Shown: piece after piece, positions 40,771 through 49,701 of the stretch | Numbering within the stretch: the stretch's first letter is position 1 | Layout: the number at the start of each line of letters is the position of its first letter | Origin: Diacronema lutheri | Lineage: Eukaryota > Haptophyta > Pavlovophyceae > Pavlovales > Pavlovaceae | Reading direction: 5' to 3' | NCBI GenBank assembly: GCA_019448385.1 | Contig: JAGTXO010000044.1 | Coordinates: forward strand, 1-64,000 | DNA: 64,000 nt | Notes under the pieces: generated by a model | What the model was told of the DNA's origin: nothing | Databases searched by the model: none | What the model saw: the letters and a program-made list of their open reading frames with translations, nothing else | Translations under genes and position numbers: made by a program

Positions 40771-42504
40771 TCAGACGGCCCACAGCCGGGCGAGCTCGCC
40801 CGTCAGGCGCTCGCGCTGGCTGCGGAGCGCCTCGGCCGTAATTACGCGCGCGGGGAGCTGCCCGCTTGGCATGCGCATGTTCTCGGCGCTGCCGCCCGCC
40901 GGCGCGGTCACGGGTCGGGATGCCGCAGCACTGAGCGCGGGCGTGGCGTCCCGAACCTTGTCCACTCGCCGGAGCACGGCGACGGAGGACGTGAGGCGAG
41001 GCTGGCCGAGCGGCGGGCGGCGCGGCTGTGCGGACGATGCGCGCGGGGGCAGCGCGGACGGCTCGCCGCCTCGCCTGCTCGCGCTGGCGGCAATCCCGCC
41101 AAAGCTGAGCGCCGAGGCGGCAGGCGCGATGCGCGGCGGCTCGACGTCGGCGAGCGCCGACAGCGTGGCGGCCACCATGCCATCGCGGCCGCTCAGCCGG
41201 CTCAGCCGGTAGGGGATGCCGCGCACGTGCGCGAGCAGCGTCTCTGGCATCGGCGGTGAGGTGTCGGCGGCGCCCGGCGGCTGCAGCGGCGGGCAAAGCT
41301 GCACGAGCTCGTACCCGCTCAGCCCGCCCATCCACCCGCCGGTCGCGGCGCAGTGCGCATCCGGCCCGCCGCGCCGCGCGCCCTGCCGGTGCGCCTCGAG
41401 CTCGGCGTGCGCGGCGGTCAGCGCGAGTCGCAGCTGCACAGACTGTGCCTGCGCACGCTGCTCGCGCCGCGCGAGCGCAGCGAGCTGCTCGTGCGCGCGC
41501 CGACGATCCGCGTCCGCGGACGCGTCGGTCGGCGCCGGCTGGCGCGGCGCGCGCGCCGCCTTGGCCGCCGACGCGAGCGCGATCGCGAGCTTGCCCACGC
41601 GGCCCTCGAGCCGGTCGCTCTGGGCGTGCGCGCCCTCAATCGCGTGCCGCACGGCGCGCTCCAGCGCAAAGACGTCCTCTGACGAGATCTGGCGCGAACC
41701 CACCGCCGCGGCCGGGTCACCCGATGCCAGGCTGAGCCACGCGGGCGGCACGGGCAGGCCGAGAAGCGCGCGTAGCGACGTGACGAGCCGCGCGAGCAGC
41801 GCGCGCGCGGCGCGCGCGTCGTCCTCGAGGGCGCCCGCCTCGCGTGCAGCGTCGTCGCTTTGCATGACGGACGTGCTCGCGACGTCCCGCGCAAACTTGA
41901 GCTTGCGCTGCAGCGCGACCGCATCGCGCCGCGCCTCGGCGAGCCGCTCAGCCAATTCGATCGCCTCCGCCTGTCGGGCTGCGCGCGCTGTCTCGACCGA
42001 GTTGAGCATGTCGCGCGTGTGCTCGAGCGCCGCGGCCAGCGCGCTAGAGTGCTGCTGCAGTTCCTCAATTTGCCGCTGCAGCTGCACGGTGCGCGTGAGC
42101 TGCGACGGCGAGGAGGCTGCCTCGTCGCCGCTGCCGCTGCGCGCGCACACGCATGCCGCCAGCGTGATCGCACGGCCGCCGCGCACGCCGAGCGCGGCTG
42201 TCTCTACGTACGCCGGTCGCAGCAACGCGCGCGTCTGCCGTGGCCGCGTTGCAACCGCCGCTCTGCTCGCCCTGTGCGCGCAGCCGTGCGAGGGTGACGC
42301 TCCTGCGTCGGCGCATGCCGGCCGCGGCTCGCCCGCGACGGACTGCGCGTCGCCGCGGAGCGCAGCAGCCTCGTTGCCGGCCAGCGAGCACAGTGGACCA
42401 CACGAGCCGCGCGCGCCACCGGCCCCGTGCTCCGACTCGGTCCCGCGCTCCTTGGGTGATTCCGTCTCGACATGGCCCCAGCCGCCAGCGGAGACGGGCG
42501 CCAT
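40771..42504 (-). CDS. Coiled-coil protein of unknown function
   Basis: 577 residues from the ATG at 42504 (MAPVSAGGWGHVETESPKER). The open frame continues upstream, but that part overlaps the divergent carrier gene. Residues ~135-245 and ~310-380 are heptad-rich (LQRQIEELQQHSSALAAALE, HEQLAALARREQRAQAQSVQ). The rest is Ser/Pro/Ala-rich. It ends RSQRERLTGELARLWAV, again helical. No catalytic motif is visible. A scaffold or cytoskeletal role is plausible but unproven. Confidence 0.6.
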   Translation of the reverse strand: MAPVSAGGWGHVETESPKERGTESEHGAGGARGSCGPLCSLAGNEAAALRGDAQSVAGEPRPACADAGASPSHGCAHRASRAAVATRPRQTRALLRPAYVETAALGVRGGRAITLAACVCARSGSGDEAASSPSQLTRTVQLQRQIEELQQHSSALAAALEHTRDMLNSVETARAARQAEAIELAERLAEARRDAVALQRKLKFARDVASTSVMQSDDAAREAGALEDDARAARALLARLVTSLRALLGLPVPPAWLSLASGDPAAAVGSRQISSEDVFALERAVRHAIEGAHAQSDRLEGRVGKLAIALASAAKAARAPRQPAPTDASADADRRRAHEQLAALARREQRAQAQSVQLRLALTAAHAELEAHRQGARRGGPDAHCAATGGWMGGLSGYELVQLCPPLQPPGAADTSPPMPETLLAHVRGIPYRLSRLSGRDGMVAATLSALADVEPPRIAPAASALSFGGIAASASRRGGEPSALPPRASSAQPRRPPLGQPRLTSSVAVLRRVDKVRDATPALSAAASRPVTAPAGGSAENMRMPSGQLPARVITAEALRSQRERLTGELARLWAV

Positions 42505-42635
42505 TGTACGTAACGGCCCTTCAAAAAGTCCACGCACGTCGACCGAGGCTGATTGTGATTTGTTGGACGGCGCGCGACATCGACGGCGTGCGGGCTGACA
42601 CCCGTGTGCTTCGCCAAGCGGCGGCGCGCAACGCG

Positions 42636-43541
42636 ATGGACAATGCGATCTCATTTGTGAGCGCGGCCCTTGCTCGTCCCATGTCCCGCGCGCGCGCGCG
42701 GCGCCGGCGCTGACGCGCCGCTCGTTGCTGTTGGACCCACGCGCACCCACGCTGTGCGCAGGCGTCGGGCATGATCTACGGGGTCACATCGACGGTCGTA
42801 GGCCAGCCCTTTGACACCGTGAAGACGCGGATGCAGGCGCGGCCCGAGAACGCAAAGACGGGCGCGCTCGAGACGGGGCTCCAGCTCTTCCGCGCGGAGG
42901 GTTTGCGCGGCCTCTACCGCGGCGCGCTCCCACTTCTCATCGGTGGCGGCTTCATGCGCTCCTTCCAATTTGGTTTCTACGACACGACCCTGCGCCGGTT
43001 GCGCGCACGCCATTCCGCGCCGCGCGCTCGCGTCGCGGGCGTCGATCCGGATGTGCTCGTCGCCGGCTTTTGTGGCGGGCTGGGGCGCGGGCTGGTCGAG
43101 GGCCCGGCCGACTACATCAAGACGCGCCGGCAAGTAGGCCAGGCATGGACGCTTGGCGGGCTGTACGAGGCTGGATTGCCGATCACGCTCGCGCGCAACG
43201 CATTTTTGTTTGCTTCTTTCGCTGTGTACGCCGACTGGTCCAAGCTGCTCGTGCCGGGCGGGCTCGGGCCCTTTTGGACGGGCGCGGTGTGCGCCAACCT
43301 CGCATGGCTCACCATTTGGCCGCTCGACGTGGCCAAGTCGCAGATGCAGTCCGGCAACTACCGCGGTGCGTCGCTGCCCGCTCTCCTCGTGGCAAGCGCG
43401 CGCTCGGGCATGCTCTTTCGCGGCCTCCTCCCAGGGCTGGTCCGCTCAACCGTCGCCAACGGCACGGCGATGGTAGCCTTCGCGCACACCAAGACGGTGC
43501 TCGAGACGCGCTTCGGCTCCGGGCGTGGCTCCACCTTTTAG
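42636..43541 (+). CDS. Mitochondrial carrier family (SLC25-type) transporter
   Basis: Three carrier signatures are present: QPFDTVKTRMQ, GPADYIKTRRQ and WPLDVAKSQMQ, each the P-x-D/A-x-x-K/R motif of one repeat. FRAEGLRGLYRGALPLLIGG and LFRGLLPGLVRSTVANG are the matching loop motifs. A short first exon, 42636-42656 (MDNAISF), and a 105-nt intron (42657-42761, GTGAGC...GCGCAG) give the N-terminus MDNAISFASGMIYGVTSTVV, which supplies the first transmembrane helix that the ATG at 42771 would truncate. The spliced product is 266 residues. The second motif has Ala in place of the acidic residue (PADYIK). Such carriers sit in the mitochondrial inner membrane. The substrate is not assignable; the ornithine/carnitine/amino-acid branch is plausible. 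Confidence 0.85.
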
Positions 43542-43576
43542 AGCGTCGTCCCGTGACGCGCAATTGCTCGGTGACC

Positions 43577-43879
43577 TCACACGCCGTCGGACAGAGCGCG
43601 ATAGAGCCACTGCTGGTACTGCTGCTGCTTCAGGTACTCGACGAACTGCGCGTTCTTCAGCGCGGCGCGGAAGCTCGGTCGCTGCAGCAGCTCGAGCACG
43701 CGAAGGCATAGCGGGTACTGCAGGTAACGAGCGTACTCCGCTTGCTTCCAGTAGGAGAGGTAGCCGAGGAACGCGACGAATGCCGGGTTGTCGAAGGCGT
43801 TCTGCCGCGCGAGGTGCGCGACGTAGTCCACATTGGCGAGGGCCTGCACGAACTCAAGCTCCTCCTCGAAGCGCGGCAT
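43577..43879 (-). CDS. MED31: Mediator complex subunit 31 (Med31/Soh1)
   Basis: 100 residues covering the whole conserved Med31 domain. RFEEELEFVQALANVDYVAH opens it; the characteristic FVAFLGYLSYWKQAEYARYL, YPLCLRVLELLQRPSFRAAL and QQYQQWLYRAL end follow. Med31 sits in the Mediator middle module and helps RNA polymerase II initiation. Length and order match the family, so it appears intact. It is head-to-head with the CS-domain gene (49 nt between ATGs), and its 3' end converges on the carrier gene 35 bp away. Confidence 0.95.
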   Translation of the reverse strand: MPRFEEELEFVQALANVDYVAHLARQNAFDNPAFVAFLGYLSYWKQAEYARYLQYPLCLRVLELLQRPSFRAALKNAQFVEYLKQQQYQQWLYRALSDGV

Positions 43880-43928
43880 TCAGCTGGCCGACATTCTTCA
43901 CCTGCCCGCCGCCATCAAAAGCGCCCAG

Positions 43929-44825
43929 ATGCCGATCAAGTATGTGCTCGTGCCGTGCGACGATTCGCAGCCGCTCTCAGAGCGCGTGCTCGACCTGCCT
44001 GCCGACGTCGGCGAGCCTAGCGCCGACGTGCTCAAAGCTGCACTCACGCCCCATTTTCGGGAGGGCTCGGTCGACCCGAAGGCGGTCGCGCAGCAGCTCG
44101 GCGACCTCGCGAGCACGCCGGGCATGGACATGTCTATGCTCGAGCAGGGCACGGTGGAGACGTTCCCGCTGACGAGGCCGAGCGAGGCCAACGGGCACGC
44201 CGCCGTGACGCTTTACCTCGACGAGTGTGGCGTGCTGAAGAACAAGCCGCGCAACGAGCGCGCGTCGCGGCTCGCCGCAGAGTGCGGCCACGCATCGCCC
44301 TTCCACGGCGACATCTTCGTCGCGCGCGAGCAGCTCCTCGGCCCGGGACGACGGCACCTCGCTGACTTTACGCTCGCAGACATGTCCTCGTCCGCAAAGT
44401 GGATGGCCGACGCGGCCGTGGCCAACTACGAGCACATGGTTGCGACCAAGAAGATGCACGCGCAGATGGGCAGCTCGTTCCAGCATATCAACCTGGGCGA
44501 CGGCGAGGAGGGTGCGGGCCTGCCGAGCGGCCAGACCGACGCATACAGCTGGACACAGACGAAGTCCGAGGTCGAGATTCGCGTGCCGCTGCCGAGTGGC
44601 GCCAAGGCGCGCGACTGCAAGGTCAAGTTTGGCGGCACCTCGCTCTCGGTTGCCGTCGCCGGTGCGGCCGCCGTGCTCGACAGCGCGTCGCTACACGACA
44701 AGGTGCGTCCCGACGAATGCACCTGGAGCGTATCCGGCGACGGAGACGAGCGCGCGCTGATTGTTACCCTCGAGAAGGCGTCCGAGGGCACGTGGCGCGA
44801 GCTGCTCGCAGCTCAGGCGCGGTGA
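43929..44825 (+). CDS. CS-domain (NudC/p23-like) protein
   Basis: 298 residues from ATG 43929 (MPIKYVLVPCDDSQPLSERV), preferred over the upstream in-frame 43833 start, which lies inside antisense MED31. The N-terminal ~190 residues form an unrecognised globular domain. It includes TLYLDECGVLKNKPRNERAS, seen in proteins with a small regulatory domain next to CS. Residues ~210-298 form a CS domain: YSWTQTKSEVEIRVPLPSG, CKVKFGGTSLSVAVAG and DECTWSVSGDGDERALIVTL with a TWRELL end. CS domains act as Hsp90 co-chaperones or in NudC-type client binding. Confidence 0.8.
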   Translation: MPIKYVLVPCDDSQPLSERVLDLPADVGEPSADVLKAALTPHFREGSVDPKAVAQQLGDLASTPGMDMSMLEQGTVETFPLTRPSEANGHAAVTLYLDECGVLKNKPRNERASRLAAECGHASPFHGDIFVAREQLLGPGRRHLADFTLADMSSSAKWMADAAVANYEHMVATKKMHAQMGSSFQHINLGDGEEGAGLPSGQTDAYSWTQTKSEVEIRVPLPSGAKARDCKVKFGGTSLSVAVAGAAAVLDSASLHDKVRPDECTWSVSGDGDERALIVTLEKASEGTWRELLAAQAR

Positions 44826-44867
44826 CACACGTTCGCTTTTGAACCCACCCACCCAGTGTCTTTGCAT

Positions 44868-44954
44868 GCCTGATCATGAAAGGCCACGACAATGGACCAG
44901 CGACCAGCCTGCCTGATCATGAAAGGCCACGACAATGGACCAGCGACCAGCCTG
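44868..44954. repeat. Tandem duplication of a 43 bp unit
   Basis: Two exact or near-exact copies of a unit beginning GCCTGATCATGAAAGGCCAC and continuing GACAATGGACCAGCGACCAG, 43 bp apart. They lie between the converging 3' ends of the CS-domain and STPGR genes. Confidence 0.95.
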
Positions 44955-44956
44955 CC

Positions 44957-46614
44957 TCATGCGAAGGACGTACTCCGGCTGAAGCGCTTGGCCGTGCCGA
45001 TTTTGGCCGAGCGCGACTGCGGCCGCACGTAGTCAAAGTTTGGCAGGTACTTTGGGCCTGGCGTGATCGGCCTGCGCGAGTGCAGCGCCTGCGATTCGCC
45101 CGGCCGCGGGCCGGGGAAGCGGCGCTCCTTGCCAAACGACGGCGCCGCGACGTTCGGCTTTGTGCTGAGCACGGCGGCTTGCGGTGGCGGCGCATACGAG
45201 CCCGGTCCCGGCGTGCTGTGCCCAAGGAGCATCGCCCTGCGCGCGCGGCCGTGCGCAACGACGGCGCGCGGGAGACGCGCTGCGCTCAGTGCGCGGCCAG
45301 CGCGGCGCGACGCGCCAGCCGCAGTGCAGCGCGACGACGCAGCGGCGCGCCCGGCGGCGGTGAGGCGGCGGCGGCGCGCGCGCGCGGCGAAGCTCCGCGC
45401 GACGCACCTCTGCTGCTTGCCGCGCGGCTGGCCAAAGGCGACGCCGCCGGACGAGGGGAGGACGAGGTCGAGCTTGGGCGCGTAGGTCGGGCCGGGCGAG
45501 GTGATGCGGATGACCGTCCCGCCCTCGAGCTGCTCGCCGAGGTACTTGAAGCGGTCGTCCGTGGCGAAGGGCGTCATTCTGCCCACGCGCGGCTTGGTCG
45601 AGAGGACGGCGTGCTGCTCGGGCGGGTTGTACGCGCCGGGCCCCGGCCGCTTGGCGCCCGACACGGCCGCGACGGCAGACGATTTGCCGCGCGACTGGCC
45701 GGGGAAGGAGGCGGAGCGGGATTGTATTTCGACGGCGCCGAATGTGGGCAGGTAGACCGGCCCGGGGCTGAGCCCAATCTGCGGGCCCCACGTCGAGATC
45801 GTCGCGCTCGACGCCGAGCCGTCGAGCGCGCGCGTCGAGTCGCGCTGCCGACCGAGGTGCTTCCACCGATCCTCGGTTGCAAAGGAGGGCGAGACCTGCG
45901 CCGCAGGAGGGTGAGCGGCGCGACGGCGCAGCGCGGCGCGCGCCTGAGCGTGCGCGCGCGTGGCGCAGGCTGCGTAGCGCGTGCCGCGCGGCAGCGCCTG
46001 CATGGTCGCGCGCGCACCGTGCGCGGCTTCGTGAGGTGGACGCTCGGCGAGTAACGCCCTGGGCCCGGCCCTGGGAAAAGGGGCAGGTCGGGCTCGTTGA
46101 AGGCGCCCGGCGGGGGCACCCACGCGCCGACCTCCAAGTGCGCCGAGCTGCGAGGCCGCGTGGTTGCCGGGCGATTTGGCGAGCCACCGCGCGTGGCCGG
46201 GCGCTCAAAGGCGTCGCTGCGGGGCAAGCGCGGGTGAAGGTGGGCGCAAAATTAGCAAGTTCGCGTAGGCGTGCGTGCGCCGCGCGCCGCGCGCCGCGCA
46301 TGGCGCAAAAATGGCCCTCAGAGATTGATGGAGAGCGAGTGGCGAGCAGGCACCCGCCAAGCGAGCGCTCGCGACGCGACCGACGTTGCTCACCTCGTGC
46401 TGTTGAACGGCGGCCGTTCGGGCTGTGCCTCGGTGCCTGCCGTTGGCTCTGCGTCCATGGCCACCGCCGCGTCCGCGACGTCGTCTCGAGGCTCCGCAGG
46501 CTCAATGGGCCCCGCCACAGCGCGTTCCACCGCCGCGTCCTTGTCGTCGTCTTGAGGCTCCGCGGGCTCCACGTGCTCCGCCGCAGCGTGCTCCATCCCT
46601 ACACTGTCCAACAT
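44957..46614 (-). CDS. STPGR (sperm-tail PG-rich repeat) protein, four exons
   Basis: Predicted exons 46614-46394, 46216-46018, 45895-45408 and 45236-44957 are joined by introns of 177, 122 and 171 nt (donors GTGAGC, GTGCGC, GTGCGT; acceptors CAG). All junctions keep the frame, and the sum is 1188 nt (395 residues). The repeats are PGPGPGRYSPS, SPGPVYLPTF, RPGPGAYNPP, SPGPTYAPKLD, TPGPGSYAPP and TPGPKYLPNFD, the STPGR hallmark of ODF3/SHIPPO-type and other flagellar proteins. Between them are FATEDRWKHLGRQ and FATDDRFKYLGEQ, also typical. The N-terminal exon is acidic (EPAEPQDDDKDAA). It is likely to bind axonemal microtubules, which implies a flagellate stage. Confidence 0.8.
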
Positions 46615-46915
46615 GGCTCGAGAAGACGTAACCGCCAAAAGGCGATGGCTGCGCGATGCGAGGGCAGCGGCGTCTGATCGTCAAGCTTGCCGCCACCTTC
46701 GCGCGCTCTGCGCGCTCGGCTTGTGGAGCTGCTTCAACCAGGTGGACAGTCAGGCACGTCTAGCGCTGGCGCCGGCGGGCGGCACGGCACGTCGGCGACC
46801 GCAGCGCTCGCTTTCGGCCAACGGCTCTGCGCCCGCTTGCGACCAGCGCCCGCTTGCGGCCAACGGCGTCTTGCGCCGCTGCTTGTCGATGGCTCGCTCA
46901 TTGTCTCGTGGCTAA
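46613..46915 (+). CDS. Small hypothetical ORF overlapping the STPGR start
   Basis: 100 codons starting MAREDVTAKRRWLRDARAAA. Its ATG overlaps the STPGR ATG on the other strand (CATGG). The first ~45 residues look protein-like and the rest is Arg/Ala-rich. A plus-strand C tract begins 37 bp downstream. The ORF could be a first exon of an intron-containing gene or a chance ORF. No family is recognised. Confidence 0.25.
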   Translation: MAREDVTAKRRWLRDARAAASDRQACRHLRALCALGLWSCFNQVDSQARLALAPAGGTARRRPQRSLSANGSAPACDQRPLAANGVLRRCLSMARSLSRG

Positions 46916-46951
46916 CGACGGGATGCGCCGATGGCATCCCGTCGGCGCGAA

Positions 46952-46982
46952 CCCCCCCCCCCCCCCCGGCCCCCCCCCCCCC
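46952..46982. repeat. Poly-C tract
   Basis: C16, GG, then a C13 run, in the gap between the small ORF and the 3' end of the EF-hand gene. Confidence 0.9.
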
Positions 46983-47056
46983 GCCCGCCCCACATCCCGC
47001 GTCACGTTCCAATCGTTTGCCCTCTGATGAAGTCAAGGTCATGCGCCAGAACATCA

Positions 47057-47671
47057 TCAGAGCAGTGCACCGTCGAGGAAATGGATCGGCTTGACTTGCG
47101 GCAGCATCGCGTTCGCGCTTCGTCTGCTCTTGCGAGACGCTTGCCTTTGGATGTCCATGAACTGTGTGAATGTGATCTCAATGTTGCCGCCGGTGAAATC
47201 TTCGCCAAAGTACTCCGTCATCTTGGCGTCGGCCTCTTCCTTCCCATGTCGCGTGTACCAAATGTTGATGAACTCCTCCACGTCGATGGACCCGGACTGG
47301 TCCTTGTCGGCCATCATGAACTCGATGAGGTAGAAGAGCTTTCGCGGCTCATAGCCTGTTTTGTCGTCGCGCGAGCGATAGAAGGAGGCCTTGAACTCCT
47401 CCCAGTCGACAGCGTTGTCATCGTCGTCGTCTATTTCCCAGATGATCTCGTTCAGCTCGTCCTTGTCCACCTTGTACTCGAGGAAGTTGAGCTCCTGCAG
47501 CAGCTCGTCGTGGTCGATCTTGGAATCGTTCTTCTTGTCGAGCCTCTTGAAGGCGCGCTTGAGGCCTTCGAGCTCCTGGCGCTCCTGGAACTCCTTGCGC
47601 TCCTTATCGCGCCGCGCCTTGTCCTCCGCCATCTGGTCGGCGATCTTCCGCCGTTCCTTTTGCGTCGCCAT
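47057..47671 (-). CDS. EF-hand calcium-binding protein
   Basis: 204 residues starting MATQKERRKIADQMAEDKAR, a basic helical leader. Three clear EF-hand loops follow: DKKNDSKIDHDE, DDDDDNAVDWEE and DKDQSGSIDVEE. A weaker fourth lies in FTGGNIEITFTQFMD. The layout is calmodulin-like with an N-terminal helix. The gene is visibly less GC-rich than its neighbours and uses many AAG, GAG and GAC codons, as strongly expressed genes do. It is head-to-head with the Mak11-type gene (126 nt between ATGs). The role is probably calcium sensing; the adjacent STPGR gene is only suggestive of a flagellar link. Confidence 0.85.
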   Translation of the reverse strand: MATQKERRKIADQMAEDKARRDKERKEFQERQELEGLKRAFKRLDKKNDSKIDHDELLQELNFLEYKVDKDELNEIIWEIDDDDDNAVDWEEFKASFYRSRDDKTGYEPRKLFYLIEFMMADKDQSGSIDVEEFINIWYTRHGKEEADAKMTEYFGEDFTGGNIEITFTQFMDIQRQASRKSRRSANAMLPQVKPIHFLDGALL

Positions 47672-47797
47672 GGCCCCTGCGCAAAACTCGCCGCCGCCCT
47701 ACTAGGCGCGCGCCTACTAGGCGGTGCAAACGGACAAAAGGTTGAAAACGGAAACGGACTGTCCAGCCTTGGCGCGTGGCAGCCGACCCGCGTGGCG

Positions 47798-49123
47798 ATG
47801 TCGGCCGTCATCGTGATCGGCACGTACGCTGGGCACGTGCTCGCATTCACGGTGCACGCCGACCGCGACGCCGGCCGGATTCTTGCGCCCATCCTGGGAC
47901 TGAAGGCGCACGGCGGCAGCGTCCGCTCTGTCTGCACGTCCGGCCGCTTTGCCGTCTCGGCCTCGTCCGACGAGACCATGTCCGTCTTCGACCTGGTCAA
48001 GGTGGTTGACCTGGGGCAGCTCTACCAGGACTCGCGCGGTGTTTCGACAGTCGCCATGTACGGTGGCTCGCACCTACTCACCGGCTCGGACGGCGGCCGC
48101 ATGGCCATCTTTCGCTCGTCCGACTGGGAAGAGCTCACGTCGATGGCCGCGCACCCGTCCGGCGTCGTCGACGTGGCGATCCACCCGTCGGGGCGGCTCG
48201 CGCTTTCGGTGGGGAAGGAGCCGCAGCTGTACACGTGGAACCTGATGCGCGCAAAGTGCGTGCTCAAGCGCCCGCTCGACGCGCCCGCGACCGCCGTGCG
48301 GTGGTCGCCCGCCGGTCTGGGCTGCGCATTGCTGAGCGGGAACGACGTGCTCGTCCTCGACCTCAGCTCGGACGGAATCGCTGCCAAGCTCGCGCACGCG
48401 GAGCGCGCGCTTGCGTTTGACTACCTGACCGAGACGCTGCTCGTCTCTGGCGGCGAGGACAAGGTGCTCCGGCTGTGGGACCTCAGCGCTGGCCTCGCCG
48501 ACGGCGATCGGCTGGTGTGCACGCGCGCCAATGCGCACACCGTGCGCGTCAAGGCGATCGTGCGGCTCGGCGAGCAGCTGCTCGGCACGGCCTCGTCAGA
48601 CGGCTCGCTCAAGCTGTGGCGCGTGACGCCCGCCGCTGCTGGCGCGCCCGCCTCCATCGAGCAGGTTGACGGGATCGAGCTGGGCGTGCGCATCACGTGC
48701 CTCGCGGCCAGCGCGACCGGCCTCCCGTCGCGCAAAGCGGACAAGGCGCAGGCCAAGGCGCGCGCGCAAAATGAGGGTGCGATGAGTGGCAAGGCCGCAC
48801 ACGCCGCCGACGCCGAGGCTGCTGCGCCCATGGCGCGCGCAGAGGCACCTTCCTCAAAGGCGCCCCCCGCGCGCGCCCCCACGGCGAAGAAGCGCGCCGG
48901 CGCACCCGGCGCGCAAACAGTACCCGCAGCGCGCGCGAAGAGCGCCGCGCGCGAGCCGCGCAGTGCCGAGGCGGTGCACGTGGTAAGCAGCGGCGCCAAT
49001 GGCAGCAGCAAAGCGCAGAAGCGGGGTGCGCGTCCGAGCGCGAGCGGCGATGGTGGCCCCCGCGCGAGCGTAAGCATCGTCAACCTCAAGAAGCGGCGGT
49101 GCGAGCGCGACGCCGGACAGTAA
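47798..49123 (+). CDS. WD40 protein of Mak11/PAK1IP1 type
   Basis: 441 residues from ATG 47798 (MSAVIVIGTYAGHVLAFTVH); the open frame upstream is antisense to the EF-hand gene and is ignored. The WD repeats carry family-type sequence: LKAHGGSVRSVCTSGRFAVS with DETMSVFDL, LLTGSDGGRMAIFRSSDWEE, HPSGRLALSVGKEPQLYTWN, RWSPAGLGCALLSGNDVLVL, LVSGGEDKVLRLWDLS and LLGTASSDGSLKLWRV. The C-terminal ~120 residues are Ala/Lys/Arg-rich, ending VNLKKRRCERDAGQ, a typical nucleolar basic tail. Mak11/PAK1IP1 acts in 60S ribosomal subunit assembly in the nucleolus. Confidence 0.8.
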   Translation: MSAVIVIGTYAGHVLAFTVHADRDAGRILAPILGLKAHGGSVRSVCTSGRFAVSASSDETMSVFDLVKVVDLGQLYQDSRGVSTVAMYGGSHLLTGSDGGRMAIFRSSDWEELTSMAAHPSGVVDVAIHPSGRLALSVGKEPQLYTWNLMRAKCVLKRPLDAPATAVRWSPAGLGCALLSGNDVLVLDLSSDGIAAKLAHAERALAFDYLTETLLVSGGEDKVLRLWDLSAGLADGDRLVCTRANAHTVRVKAIVRLGEQLLGTASSDGSLKLWRVTPAAAGAPASIEQVDGIELGVRITCLAASATGLPSRKADKAQAKARAQNEGAMSGKAAHAADAEAAAPMARAEAPSSKAPPARAPTAKKRAGAPGAQTVPAARAKSAAREPRSAEAVHVVSSGANGSSKAQKRGARPSASGDGGPRASVSIVNLKKRRCERDAGQ

Positions 49124-49701
49124 ACTGAGGCCCGCCTACTCGCCTGCCTTTACGCGGCGAGTTGGCCGTTCGTGCGCACGGCCAACTCGCCTACGCGCGC
49201 CTTCGCAAAAAAGAGGAGCGTGCGCTCGAAAACAGCCACCTCCTCGATTTCGCGGACCGTGGACGGTGGCTGGCGCGCGGCGGCCGCGCCTCGTTACCAA
49301 ACGCGCGCTCGAGCTCCGTCGCAATCGAGAAGCGCGCGTGAGGGCGAGCAGGACTGCCTCCGCTGACGGCGCTCTCGCGCAGACGGCGAAGAACCCGGCG
49401 CGAAGACCTCTTTGTACGGCGCCGGGTCAGTCGCGCTGTCCACCGCGCCGCAGGCGAGCTTAACGTCGAGCGCGTGAATCGCCGCGAAGGTCGTCTGCGC
49501 CTCGTGTCTGCCGTGCTCGCCGTCCACGAACCCGCGAGCGTGGCTGACACGTCAACTACAGCTTTCAGGCGTTGGTTCGTGGACGCCTCGCGGGTATGAA
49601 TAGTCATTGGCAACTTTTCCGGGGCTCTTTGTAAGTATCATACCCATCCATACTTGCAACAGTAAAGCGACATCGTTGGGGGCCGCCTTCCCCCTGAGCC
49701 C
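49124..49701. other. Intergenic region with a weak minus-strand coding signal
   Basis: A minus-strand segment (about 49525-49400) reads VDGEHGRHEAQTTFAAIHAL, then KLACGAVDSATDPAPYKEVF. Another (about 49335-49290) reads ARFSIATELERAFGNEARPP in a different frame. They look protein-like and could be exons of a small gene, but I cannot join them and recognise no family. The final ~140 bp before the protease ATG are less GC-rich. Confidence 0.3.

Noticed and set aside
45033-46505. 490-codon minus-strand ORF overlapping the STPGR gene
   Set aside because: It is out of frame with all PG-rich repeats; the spliced four-exon model explains the repeats and keeps phase at each junction.
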